Below, piece after piece: positions 20,270 to 30,374 of a stretch of 64,000 nucleotides of DNA (position 1 is the first letter of the stretch; each line of letters starts with the position of its first letter). The stretch covers positions 484,501 to 548,500 of the forward strand of contig CAJHNH020000724.1 of assembly GCA_905116865.2 (NCBI GenBank). The letters are read 5' to 3'. Source of the DNA: Candidula unifasciata (Eukaryota > Mollusca > Gastropoda > Stylommatophora > Geomitridae). The notes beneath the pieces were generated by a model. It was given only the letters and a program-made list of their open reading frames with translations. It ran no database searches and was not told where the DNA came from. The translations under genes were made by a program, and so were the position numbers.

Positions 20270-21712
20270 GTCAAGGGGTAGTGGGCTTGTCAAGGGGTAG
20301 TGGGCTTGTCAAGGGGTAGTTGGCTTGTCAAGGGGTAGTGGGCTTGTCAAGGGGTAGTGGGCTTGTCAAGGGGTAGTGGGCTTGTCAAGGGGTAGTGGGC
20401 TTGTCAAGGGGTAGTGGGCTTGTCAAGGGGTAGTGGGCTTGTCAAGGGGTAGTGGGCTTGTCAAGGGGTAGTGGGCTTGTCAAGGGTTAGTGGGCTTGTC
20501 AAGGGTTAGTGGGCTTGTTAAGGGGTAGTGGGCTTGTCAAGGGGTAGTGGGCTTGTCAAGGGATAGTGGGCTTGTTAAGGGGTAGTGGGCTTGTCAAGGG
20601 GCGGTGGGCTTGTCAAGGGGTAGTGGGCTTGTCAAGGGGTAGTGGGCTTGTCAAGGGGTAGTTGGCTTGTCAAGGGGTAGTGGGCTTGTCAAGGGGTAGT
20701 GGGCTTGTTAAGGGGTAGTGGGCTTGTTAAGGGGTAGTTGGCTTGTCAAGGGGTAGTGGGCTTGTCAAGGGGTAGTGGGCTTGTCAAGGGGTAGTGGGCT
20801 TGTCAAGGGTTAGTAGGCTTGTCAAGGGTTAGTGGGCTTGTCAAGGGTTAGTGGGCTTGTTAAGGGGTAGTGGGCTTGTCAAGGGGTAGTGGGCTTGTCA
20901 AGGGGTAGTGGGCTTTTGGGCTTGTCAAGGGATAGTGGGCTTGTTAAGGGGTAGTGGGCTTGTCAAGGGACGGTGGGCTTGTCAAGGGGTAGTGGGCTTG
21001 TCAAGGGGTAGTGGGCTTGTCAAGGGGTAGTGGGCTTGTCAAGGGGTAGTGGGCTTGTCAAGGGTAGTGGGCTTGTCAAGGTGTAGTGGGCTTGTCAAGG
21101 GGTAGTGGGCTTGTTAAGGGGTAGTGGGCTTGTTAAGGGGTAGTTGGCTTGTCAAGGGGTAGTGGGCTTGTCAAGGGGTAGTGGGCTTGTCAAGGGGTAG
21201 TGGGCTTGTCAAGGGGTAGTGGGCTTGTCAAGGGATAGTGGGCTTGTCAAGGGGTAGTGGGCTTGTCAAGGGGTAGTGGGCTTGTCAAGGGGTAGTGGGC
21301 TTGTTAAGGGGTAGTGGGCTTGTCAAGGGGTAGTGGGCTTGTCAAGGGGTAGTGGGCTTGTCAAGGGGTTGTGGGCTTGTCAAGGGATAGTGGGCTTGTT
21401 AAGGGGTAGTGGGCTTGTCAAGGGATGGTGGGCTTGTCAAGGGGTAGTTGGCTTGTCAAGGGGTAGTGGGCTTGTCAAGGGGTAGTGGGCTTGTCAAGGG
21501 GTAGTGGGCTTGTCAAGGGGTAGTGGGCTTGTCAAGAGGTAGTGGGCTTGTCAAGGGGTAGTGGGCTTGTTAAGGGGTAGTGGGCTTGTCAAGGGGTAGT
21601 GGGCTTGTCAAGGGATAGTGGGCTTGTCAAGGGGTAGTGGGCTTGTGAAGGGGTAGTGGGCTTGTCAAGGGGTAGTGGGCTTGTTAAGGGTAGTGGGCTT
21701 GTCAAGGGGTAG
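20270..21712. repeat. 19-bp satellite, about 76 copies
   Basis: Unit GGGCTTGTCAAGGGGTAGT, with variants TTAAGG, AGGGATAG, AGGGTTAG and GCGGTGG. Variant strings recur in the same order in separate blocks (for example near 20560-20600, 20930-20970 and 21385-21425), suggesting block duplication. Intron between MAM1 and MAM2 of gene 1. Confidence 0.98.
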
Positions 21713-22107
21713 GGGCCATTCTTTTCTGTTTCCCAAATTAGATCCTGGAAACCACAAGAAGAATAGGGAGTGTATTTTGTACACATAGAAGTAAATCAGC
21801 TGACAATGCAAACTTTTGTGCACATACATTTCTGATGTACACAAAAGGGAAAACTTCTGTCTATTTATTAACAGTCACAAACACAGAAGCAGAAACAGCT
21901 CAACCAAAAGTAAATAATCACAGCGAAATATGCCTGGCAATAAATTGTGCAATGTATTGTTTGTATCCGCATTATTTAAAATCATATTTGAGTTGTTTTA
22001 ACTGTATTGTGTATTTTTTCTGTGTTGGAAACATTCTTCTTCTTTCCTCTACTCCTCAAATCTTCTTCCTATTCATCTTTCATTTGTTTGAAATAGATTA
22101 TCTATAT
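21713..22107. other. Intron, nothing recognised
   Basis: No supported feature; the plus frame at 21835-22125 has no domain. Confidence 0.4.
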
Positions 22108-23010
22108 CTACAATATTGTCTCTAGTATGAGCTTCATTGTCTTTTGTAATTCACTCAGGGTCCCGCAAAGTTTAACTTGAACCAATGTTTCTCTTGGCCA
22201 AAAGTTTTGCCTCAACATGTTGTATTTGGGACAGTCTTGGAGGACATGATCTGTTGTCTCAGGTGCTAATCCACATGTACACATGGCACTCCTGATATGC
22301 CTCACAGAATCAGGGGAAGAAAAGATCTATGGAACGGGCCCTTCTATTTGCTTCGTGTATATACTTTTCAGTGTCTATGATATGTCTTTTGCATGGTCGA
22401 CCTCTGGTTCTGTTATCGCTATATCTGTATAACATTCTTTGTGTGATGCCTTGTCTAATGCCAAACTTGTTTCATGGCCAAACCATTTTATTGATTTTTT
22501 ACTGATAAAGTTTAATATTAGTTCTGTATTGACTGTCCCCCTGATATCATCGTTCCTAAGTCAATCTTTCCTTGTTACACCTAGCATAGTATGTAAACAT
22601 TTAATTTCTGTCTTCTGAAGTCAGTGTCCATGTTTGACACTGATAGCATAGCACTAGTAAGAATATTGTGTTGAGCAATGCTCTTTCAGTAGTCATATTC
22701 ATATGCTTGCATTTCAAAATTGGTGCCATTTAGCATATAACTTGATTGGCTTGATTGCATCTTTGTTGATTTCTTTATTAATTCTTCCATCTTCTGAAAC
22801 AAAATGTTCCCCAGATATGTAGAGTAGTTTGCCTGCTTTAACTGTTGTTCACCAATTCCGTGATTAGTGGTTCTTCTTTTTCTGGAAATGTCATCACTTC
22901 TGTTTTGTCTACATTGATCTTCATATCATAGATCATAGTTGTTGCATGCTGAGTGGAGTCTATTCATATGTTCTTGTAGTTGGAAACATTAATAATGGAG
23001 AAGACTTCAC
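22108..23010 (-). mobile_element. LINE remnants, C-terminal regions (minus strand)
   Basis: At 22108-22305 the frame reads CTCGLAPETTDHVLQDCPKY, the Cys/His cluster at the C-terminus of RNase-H-type LINEs, followed by SELQKTMKLILETIL. From about 22320 to 22530 a second LINE end reads RGRPCKRHIIDTEKYIHEA. The rest up to 23010 resembles the LINE at 37580-38000 (DTDFRR and YAISVKHGH in reverse). Broken and overlapping; possibly two insertions. Confidence 0.8.
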
Positions 23011-23633
23011 ATATCCTAATTTGCAGCATAACAGGTTGATGACAGAGCCTTTTCTCATTAAAAAAAATAAATTGTCCCCTTAGATTTGCATTCTGTAAGA
23101 TTAACATCTCAAGGATGAGAATCAAAATAGCTCCAATCCTGGAAAGCCCCTATAGCACATAAAGCACAGTTATCTCACTGCTTTCAATCTGGCAAAACAT
23201 AAAACCCAGGTTAGGTATGTGTTTCAAGATTCAGCTGCAGCAGTTCTTAAATACTCTTGCCTTTATGTTCCTGAGTCAATCAATCAAGCAAGCATATAAT
23301 GTTAAATGATGTTAACTTATATTAACTGTTAGAGGCCATGACAGTACGGGGCTAGCAAGATTGCTAGCATCAAGGTATATTTGAGACATTCAGCCTAACA
23401 ATAACTGCATAGGTTGGAACATATAGGAAAAATCACAGATAACAGAGCAGCAAATACTGTATAATCAAAAAGAGCTGAACAGGAGTTCAGACCAAGAAGA
23501 TAGTATAGAGTTAATTTACAGGCAAGACCTACAAACAGTTGGAAAACCAGCTGTGGCTCCCATATTTTATACGTACATACTTTAATGAAATTGTATGTCA
23601 ATTATTAAGATATGAAATCAAATCAACACTCAC
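23011..23633. other. Intron, nothing recognised
   Basis: The minus frame at 23395-23601 has no domain I know. Confidence 0.4.
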
Positions 23634-23718
23634 AAATGCAAGCGCCATCAATAATGGATACATCATCAATGGCAACATCCTCTTCATTTTGTGAAGATCC
23701 ACTGCCTTCAATCAACAC
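23634..23718 (-). CDS. MAM gene 1, exon 4 (end of MAM1)
   Basis: 85-nt exon; acceptor CTTCTGGTTCAG ends at 23719 and donor GTGAGTG starts at 23633. Phase 0 to phase 1. Encodes VLIEGSGSSQNEED, then VAIDDVSIIDGACI: the MAM terminal motif (G...D-h-A-I-D-D-h-S-h...C). Its intron 3' end lies against the 34-bp array, whose last unit supplies TGCTAATGATAC about 22 bases before the AG, a good branch-point candidate. Confidence 0.9.
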
Positions 23719-23735
23719 CTGAACCAGAAGACTGT

Positions 23736-24432
23736 ATCATTAGCATGAGCTGTCTACAACAGCATTTTTATCATTAGCATGAGCTGTCTATGACAGCATT
23801 TTTTATCATTAGCATGAGCTGTCTATGACAGCATTTTTATCATTAGCATGAGCTGTCCAGGACAGCATTTGTATCATTAGCATGAGCTGTCCAGGACAGC
23901 ATTTGTATCATTAGCATACCATGAGCTGTCCAGGACAGCATTTGTATCATATTAGCATACCATGAGCTGTCCAGGACAGCATTTGTATCATTAGCATACC
24001 ATGAGCTGTCCAGGACAGCATTTGTATCATTAGCATACCATGAGCTGTCCAGGACAGCATTTGTATCATTAGCATGAGCTGTCCAGGACAGCATTTGTAT
24101 CATTAACATGAGCTGTCTATGACAGCATTTTTATCATTAGCATGAGCTGTAAAGGACAGCATTTTTATCATTAGCATGAGCTGTCCAGGACAGCATTTGT
24201 ATCATTAGCATACCATGAGCTGTCCAGGACAGCATTTGTATCATTAGCATGAGCTGTCCAGGACAGCATTTGTATCATTAGCATGAGCTGTCTATGACAG
24301 CATTTTTATCATTAGCATGAGCTGTAAAGGACAGCATTTTTATCATTAGCATGCCATGAGCTGTCCAGGACAGCATTTGTATCATTAGCATGCCATGAGC
24401 TGTCCAGGACAGCATTTGTATCATTAGCATAT
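23736..24432. repeat. 34-bp palindromic minisatellite at an intron 3' end
   Basis: About 20 units of CATGAGCTGTCCAGGACAGC plus ATTTGTATCATTAG, with variants TCTATGACAGC, TAAAGGACAGC and a 5-bp longer form (CATACCATGAGC). The core GCTGTCCAGGACAGC is nearly self-complementary. On the transcribed (minus) strand every unit contains TGCTAATG, a branch-point-like sequence. Confidence 0.97.
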
Positions 24433-24499
24433 TATGAAGAGATTCTTTGCAGAAAGTTGATCTCCTCACAGCCAGCCTGAAAAACTCAGTCTCTTGTTA

Positions 24500-24780
24500 G
24501 CTCTCCTGCCTCATGCACTTTCCTGCCCAAGGAGTCACCCTGCTCCTTATCTTCATACCATGCCTTCTGCTACTAATTTTTTGAATCCATCATCATGCTT
24601 GATATGGCAAAAATATTTCAGCTTTTGAGACAAGATGCTGTTTTAGCGAATCTTCCTCAATATGAAGATTTTTTTAAGGATGTAAGTATTTCTTTTCTTC
24701 TTTGTCCATGATATTCTAAGAATATTTCTTTAGCATTTCAGCTCAAAAGCCGCCTATTTTATTCCTTGAGGAATAAAGAA
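24500..24780 (-). mobile_element. LINE reverse-transcriptase C-terminal remnant
   Basis: Read in minus, it gives the same ELKC..NILRISWTKKK stretch as 7555-7875, followed by an NSILSQKLKYF-like segment; frameshifts and stops throughout. Confidence 0.7.
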
Positions 24781-25814
24781 TGCTGTCCAAAACAGTACTG
24801 CCACTTCTGGGATCATCCAAAAGACAGTCCTAGCAGGCAAGCGATGAACTAACCAATTTGCCATCTTAGCTCCTTTGAAAGTAATACACACACACACTAT
24901 TCATTTAGATTAATGTTAGGTCTTTGTCAGACTGGACTCAGCTACTATAAAAGCAGGTCATGCTACCTGTTAACGGCATATATGAAACCTGACAACCCAC
25001 AATGTGCCAATGCCTATGGGGCAGAGAAGTGCACTGGGGAGGATACTAGAAAGGGAAGTGCAACTTGAAAACTTAAAGTGATGGTAGGGCAGACCAGACC
25101 CTTTGTTTGGTTTGCAGCTGGTTTAGGAGGAAGGCTCGGACAGAAGAATAGACAGAATACTTCTCTTCTGATCTGGCAGCTTCTGCAGCATGCTTTTTTT
25201 TTCTTTGCGCCGGGTCAGTCTCCCCCATTGGGAAACGGCCCGGCAGAGAGTTTTCTTTCTGAGATGGCTCTTGCCATTTTGGTTACACTCATGTGTTCGG
25301 GACAGATCCTGGCCCTTCTGGCCAGACCAATTGCAGCAGCGCTTCACTTTGATCTCAGCCAAAAGGCCAAGAAGGGATTTGTTCCCACAGTATCAGTTTT
25401 ACTTTTTCAAGGTAGGCCCAAATAAAGGGAAAAAGTTCTTTACATTACTGCCCAGGCATCGTGCTATGGAGAGGAGGAACTTCATTAGTGACAGCACCTG
25501 GTATTGGAGGTCTCATGCCTCCTAGTGGCACAGTATAATATTATCATCTGACAACACAGAAAGGTGCCAACAATGTTTGCTGCAAAATTTTCAGACTATG
25601 AAAGTTGATATTCTGAATTCATTTGAAAGCTATCCAATAAATGACGCCAGGTTGTAAAAACGTGAAGGTGGTGAGTGTTAATTTGTGTCACTTAGGAAAG
25701 TCATAAATACAGATGTTTGCTTGATATTGCAAAGTTATTGTGTTGTCAGCAGTATCTCAATTAAGAGTGTGTGCCACAAGAGTGTCTTTAGTTTACTGTC
25801 AACTTGCATGGAAG
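24781..25814. other. Intron with an unassigned open frame
   Basis: An open frame at 25078-25425 (plus, 115 codons) has a hydrophobic middle (MALAILVTLMCSGQILALLA) but no recognised family. The flanking 25530-25570 segment is repeat shared with 17398-17436. I see no splice or start context that makes it a gene. Confidence 0.4.
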
Positions 25815-26010
25815 CTATTGACATCTGTGGCTTAAGCATTTTGAACATGCTTCATGAATCCAAAATACTCAGTTCAATTTCAACTGCAGGCAATGTGGCA
25901 GCAGACCACTTTTTGTTAATTTCAACAATTGACTGGTAAACCCACAAACAGCCACAAATTGCTGGATTAGGTTCTGCAATGTCCTGGAAAGAATACACAA
26001 ATAACTTCTA
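25815..26010 (+). mobile_element. SINE family A, old copy with internal deletion
   Basis: ATCTGTGGCTTAAGCATTTT (box A side), CAGTTCAATTTCAACTGCAG (box B side), GGCAATGTGGCAGCAGACC, then GGTTCTGCAATGTCCTGG. Same block order as the full copies but missing the middle. Confidence 0.75.
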
Positions 26011-26054
26011 TGGAAGGTGTGTCTACAATGGTGCATGAGCCAAGATTAACAATG

Positions 26055-26092
26055 AAAGCCTCTATAATTTGGGACCGTTATTCGGAGGATAG
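26055..26092. repeat. Solo arm of the 59186-59470 snap-back element
   Basis: TATAATTTGGGACCGTTATT then CGGAGGATAGC, matching the right arm at 59438-59470. Confidence 0.75.
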
Positions 26093-26249
26093 CTCTGTTT
26101 TCTATATTCAGATTTTCTTCTGTTGATGTCCTGTTATAAATACCTATACCAGCCCTATACAGACATATCCTGCGTCTCCTGCTGTGAAATTAAATGGTCA
26201 ACATCATCAAGTGCCTTGGTGACTAGTGTGGGTGATCATAAAAAAAAGT

Positions 26250-26378
26250 AAAAGTAAAGGACTCTTTCCAAGCCTTTAGGCGTGTAGGGCATATAGGGCT
26301 AGACCTATATTTTTATAGACCAACAGCACAAGATGGGTGATGTGGTCAGCATCTCGCCGGCCGCCTCTACTTCCCGGC
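26250..26378 (-). mobile_element. SINE family C, 3' part
   Basis: Minus strand shows the GGAAGTAGAGGCGGCCGGCG block, the TATAAAAATATAGGTCTAGC block and a GGAAAGAGTCCTTTACTTTT tail. Confidence 0.8.
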
Positions 26379-26384
26379 ATTGCA

Positions 26385-27410
26385 CCCGGTGTGGATGATC
26401 ATGCCTCTACACAATCTGCGATTTGCAACTGCAGGCATCAGTTTGTGTGTTGACACCCCTTCATGCAATGACCAAAGGTTTTCAAAAATTTACTTTTACT
26501 GTCTTCCTCTGTCTTATCTTTCTACAGATCTTTTCAGTGGTCACAGCATGTTCCAGTTTCCCTCTTCTCATAACATGATAAAAAATGATTGTCTCTTTCT
26601 GGTGTTTGTGATAAGATGTCTTCGAGCCCTCACCTCATTCAAAACATCTGGGTTGCCCTTTTTAGCTGTCCAAGGAATTCTAAGAATTCTTCTGTAAAAC
26701 TAAATCTATGAAGCCTGAAGAAATTGTTCGGCCTGTTCATTATTCATTCAGGATTCACACCCATATGTTAAAACTGGCTCAATATAGCCTGCAAGAATTC
26801 TTCCTAACCTTCAATGACACAGATTTATTAAGTAAAATGTTCTTCATTTTATAAAATGAAGTTTTGGCCTGTCCTATTCTGTTCTTGATCTCTGTGATAC
26901 ACCTTCCATCGGATGTTATCTGCGTGCCTAGATACTTAAATTTCTGTACTTGTCCCAAAATAATGCCATGACTTTTATTACACATTTAAGCTGTATACTT
27001 TTATTGGAAATTACCATTTCTTTTATTTTCCCATTATTCAAGATGCAGCACATTTTATTACCTCCTACCACCACTGTGTTGGGCTCTGTGGCTAAGTCGA
27101 TGCAAACGCTTCGTAACGTTGGGATGCCGGATTCGATCCCAGCTGTGGGTCCTGCGCCTTGCGTTGGTTTTGACAGTGGTATCAGGGGGCTGACCGTCCA
27201 GATAGCAATGGCAAACTACTGGACATAAATTTGTCTAGAAAAACCACACAACAGCCAAGGGGTTGGTTCTGCAATGTCCTGTAAAGGATACGCAACTAAC
27301 CTAACCACCACTGTATCTATCACTTCCTGTAGTTCTTTCTGACTTGTTGCTATCAAGATGGTGTCATCAGCATAATGTAGGTTGTTTATGTTATGACCGC
27401 CAGCCACAAT
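26385..27410 (-). mobile_element. LINE reverse transcriptase, interrupted by a SINE
   Basis: Minus strand. 27410-27306 reads NINNLHYADDTILIATSQKE, with the reverse-transcriptase catalytic YADD. After the SINE the frame resumes: KMCCILNNGKIKEMVISN, then VQKFKYLGTQITSDGR, CITEIKNRIGQAKTSFYKM. Down to 26385 is the decayed C-terminus of the 14085-14420 family. The LINE starts about 40 bp from the donor of gene 1 exon 3 in the same orientation as the gene. Confidence 0.9.
27078..27303 (+). mobile_element. SINE family A, full length, nested in the LINE
   Basis: 226 bp between 11-bp direct repeats ACCACCACTGT (27067-27077 and 27304-27314). Box A-like TGGCTAAGTCGATGC and box B-like GGATTCGATCCC show a tRNA-derived head; the 3' end is GTCCTGTAAAGGATACGCAA. 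This copy fixes both ends of the family. Confidence 0.93.
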
Positions 27411-27449
27411 TAATTAACTGGTGTCCACAGTGAAACAAGCAAGACTCAC

Positions 27450-27703
27450 CATGGCTGTCTTATTAACAGTCACCTGTCCCAGTTTGTAGTTAATCCCTTG
27501 AGTCCCACTTCTGCTCCAAACAGGAACTGAAGCAGTTCCATTAGGACTCAAGTAGACATTCAGAGTCCCCACCCATGCACCATGCATGAGATAGTAGAAC
27601 TGGAAACATTTTGGTTGTCCACCGGTTATGTTGACAATAGGGCTGACTAATCTGGCTTTCTGACTTGACAGATGCTCTTTGGAATTTGCGGACATGTAGT
27701 ATC
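27450..27703 (-). CDS. MAM gene 1, exon 3 (centre of MAM1)
   Basis: 254-nt exon; acceptor TTTTCCTCAAACAG ends at 27704 and donor GTGAGT starts at 27449. Phase 1 to phase 0. Encodes GYYMSANSKEHL, QKARLVSPIVNI, PKCFQFYYLMHGAWVGTLNV, VPVWSRSGTQG, YKLGQVTVNKTAM. This is the textbook MAM core (G-x-Y-h...A-x-L-x-S-P...C-x-x-F-x-Y-x-M-x-G...L-x-V), with the third cysteine in PKCF. It is the closest relative of the plus-strand exon at 60386-60645: MHGAxVGTLNVY and VWSRxGTQGI are shared. Confidence 0.93.
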
Positions 27704-27887
27704 CTGTTTGAGGAAAATAAACATAAGCTTATTACTGCTTGTATTTACCACTTTTTAGGTGATGCAGGACAGGGAAAGTCTTAAGACTGCAGATTTAAGG
27801 TGCATTCTCCATGAAGTGTGTATATTAGAATGTTTATTATTATCCCTGAAAGTCAAAAAACAAATCTCCATCACCTTTCTTAGCAGT

Positions 27888-28170
27888 CTTCTTCTTCTTC
27901 TTCTTTTTCTTCTTCTTCTTCTTCTTTTTCTTCTTCTTCTTCTTGTTCTTGTTCTTCTTCTTCTTCTTCTTCTTCTTCTTCTTCTTCTTCTTCTTCTTCT
28001 TCTTCTTCTTCTTGTCCACCTCGGGGCTTTAGTCTTGTTCTAGAACATGAGTGTTGTGTGCACATACATTTTACAGACCTGACTTATGTGTATGCAGACT
28101 GCTGATTCCTTGCCTCATAGGCAGATGCAGTCTGATTATTATTTCCCCCCAAAATGAGGCCCTGAAATCC
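27888..28170 (-). mobile_element. GAA-tailed SINE with expanded tail
   Basis: The (CTT)n block 27888-28014 is the 3' tail; the body follows upstream on the minus strand (GTTCTAGAACAAGACTAAAG, TGTGTGCACA, GCAGTCTGCATACACATAAG-type, CTGCCTATGAGGCAAGGAA). The tail is about 127 bp. Confidence 0.85.
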
Positions 28171-28244
28171 ATACTGTGAAAGTGGGGATTGAATCCAGAT
28201 ATTGTATGCAGATATTAGGTTTCTTGTCTATAAGGCAGATGCAC

Positions 28245-28370
28245 TCCAACTTTGCAGGAAGCCCCCAATTAGTCAACTTTTACAACATGCTTGTTTGGGA
28301 TACAGAGGATCTATTCTTATTTTATCCACAATAGAGCCCCAGAACCCACACGAGAAACAGAATTTGAATT
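28245..28370 (-). mobile_element. GAA-tailed SINE, 5' part
   Basis: Minus strand: GTGTGGGTTCTGGGGCTC, AAGAATAGATCC, AAGCATGTTGTAAAAGTTGA and TGGGGGCTTCCT, the 5' half of the family; separated from its neighbour at 28170. Confidence 0.7.
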
Positions 28371-29096
28371 CATTCCTCATGAGAGTGCTGCATTCTACTG
28401 CAACTGCTCTTCATTTGAGATAAAGAATGATTATACATTTCAGCTTGAATAAAGTAGCCATAGGCTGGGAGGAAGGTGAGGAGAAGACTAAGAAAGAGAT
28501 GGGTAAATGGTGTATCTGAAACCTGCTAAAAGATAAACAAATCCATCATCCAAGCCACCTGAGAAGGGCAAGACAAGTACAGAAAACTATGACACTGGGC
28601 TACAACCTGGTATCAGTGAGGCAACAAATGAAAGGAAGAAAATACAGTATGCAAGACAAATCTCCACAAGGAAGGCTGATGCAGTAGATCAACTGCTGAC
28701 CATGAGAATATTTATGTGGTGACACCCTAATCTCTAAATGTGATTGAGGTGGAGTGGGGGGGGGGGAGGGAGGGAGGGTTGACCATTTCAACCTGCTGTA
28801 AACAGCATTGGTTGTATAAAGTTTCTAAGACTTATGACTGAGTTTCAACTAGCATGTCGTAAGTTGAATTTATATTTTTCAACACTGTATTTCGTTCAAA
28901 CTGTGCTTCCAATAGTCTACCACATGTGTTAGGATCAAACAGACTCTGAGGTCCGACCTTGCTGCCCTCTAGGCATCAGTTCTGTGAATTTCTTTTTTTT
29001 AAAATCCTACCAATGTGGTCATCTTTCTTTATGTTATGTTATTTCTTTCTTTCTTTTTACGTTTTTGTTTGTTTGTGTGTGTGTGTTTGTTTATTT
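28371..29096. other. Intron, nothing recognised
   Basis: Short G-run at 28755-28775. No supported feature. Confidence 0.45.
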
Positions 29097-29456
29097 GTTT
29101 GGTTGTTCGTTTGGTTGGCTGGTTGGTTGGTTGGTTGGTTGGTTGGTTGGTTGGTTGGTTGGTTGGTTGGTTGGTTGGTTGGCTGGCTGGCTGGTTGGTT
29201 GGTTGGTTGGTTGGTTGGTTGGTTGGTTGGTTGGTTGGTTGGCTGGCTGGTTGGTTGGTTGGTTGGTTGGTTGGTTGGTTGGTTGGTTCATTGGTTGGTT
29301 GGTTGGTTGGCTGGTTGGTTGGTTGGTTGGTTGGTTGGTTGGTTGGTTGGTTGGTTGGTTGGCTGGTTGGTTGGTCGGCCGGTTGGGTGGGTGGGTGGGT
29401 AGGAGGGGTGTGTGTGTGTATGCACGTGCATGTGTGTGTGCGTGCGTGCATGCGCA

Positions 29457-29486
<30 letters not shown>
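29097..29486. repeat. (GGTT)n microsatellite, then (GT)n and a G-run
   Basis: GGTT tetranucleotide from about 29099 to 29395 with scattered GGCT and one TTCA interruption, GGGT units at 29385-29400, (TG)n at 29407-29470 and a 17-base G-run at 29470-29486. The long WLVG- and NQPT-type frames over it are artefacts. Confidence 0.97.
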
Positions 29487-29487
<1 letters not shown>

Positions 29488-30374
29488 TTGTGTAGTAAAT
29501 GCAGATAATTATGAGTCAGAAAGGTTTTAAGTCAAGGAATGGGTATATTTGTGGTCTGGTTTATTTGTGGCAAGTTTACTGGATGAGGTTTCTGCATCTG
29601 TGTCAGCCCTGATGGCTAAGTTTCCCTGCCTGAGTATATCCAGTCTCTTCCATATTGGATTCTTGTACTACTATCTGAAAGCCATGGGAACAGACCATTT
29701 CTAAATCATTTGCCATGAAAATCTTACTCTAGCACCCTTCATACTTTTCTTGTCCTTCTTCTTTATTTCCTCTTTTAATGCTTCAGGTGTTGAAGGAGAT
29801 ACACGGTTCTGTTTCTTGCTCTTTTGGTCCCTTCAAACACACACTGTGCTGTTGTAGAGTTTCTCTGATGTTATCTTTCTATGTTGTTCTTGGGACACCT
29901 CATGCTCTAACACTCAAGACTTATTCAATGAATTCTATAAACTCAAAGCCAGAGCTGCACAGAAGGCATGAAATGACAACCACACATAATAGGTGTGAAG
30001 TAAAGCTATGTTGATAAAATTTGCATCTGATTATTTTGTTTTTAACCTGTTTATTCCACTATAAACATTTACTAGGTGACCTCTATGACTTTCTTTTTGT
30101 TTGTTTTGTTGAATCAATACAAAGTAGGAAACTGGAACTGTGCCACGTCTTCAAAAAGAGCTAATATACAAATTGTCTAAAACTGCTGCTTTAACCACCA
30201 CTTATCTATCCTTGTTCTGCCTCTTTAAAACAGATATCCCATTATATGCCACATGTTTTGTACACAGTGGTATTCACAACTTATTTATTTCATCAAAACA
30301 CCAGTTCTAGGGGTGACCAATAGCAGGAAGCTAGGACCTGGGGCTCCAGGCAGCGTTTAAATCTCCATCCCAAA
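29487..30374. other. Intron, nothing recognised
   Basis: No splice-bounded exon or repeat partner recognised. Confidence 0.45.

Noticed and set aside
23736..24432. CRISPR-like array (regular palindromic units)
   Set aside because: No unique spacers between units; plain tandem minisatellite in a eukaryotic intron.
25078..25425. 115-codon ORF with hydrophobic centre
   Set aside because: No domain recognised, no splice or start support, and its flank is a dispersed repeat.
29097..29400. Long frames over the GGTT tract (repeating WLVG and NQPT)
   Set aside because: A tetranucleotide microsatellite is open in several frames on both strands; not coding.
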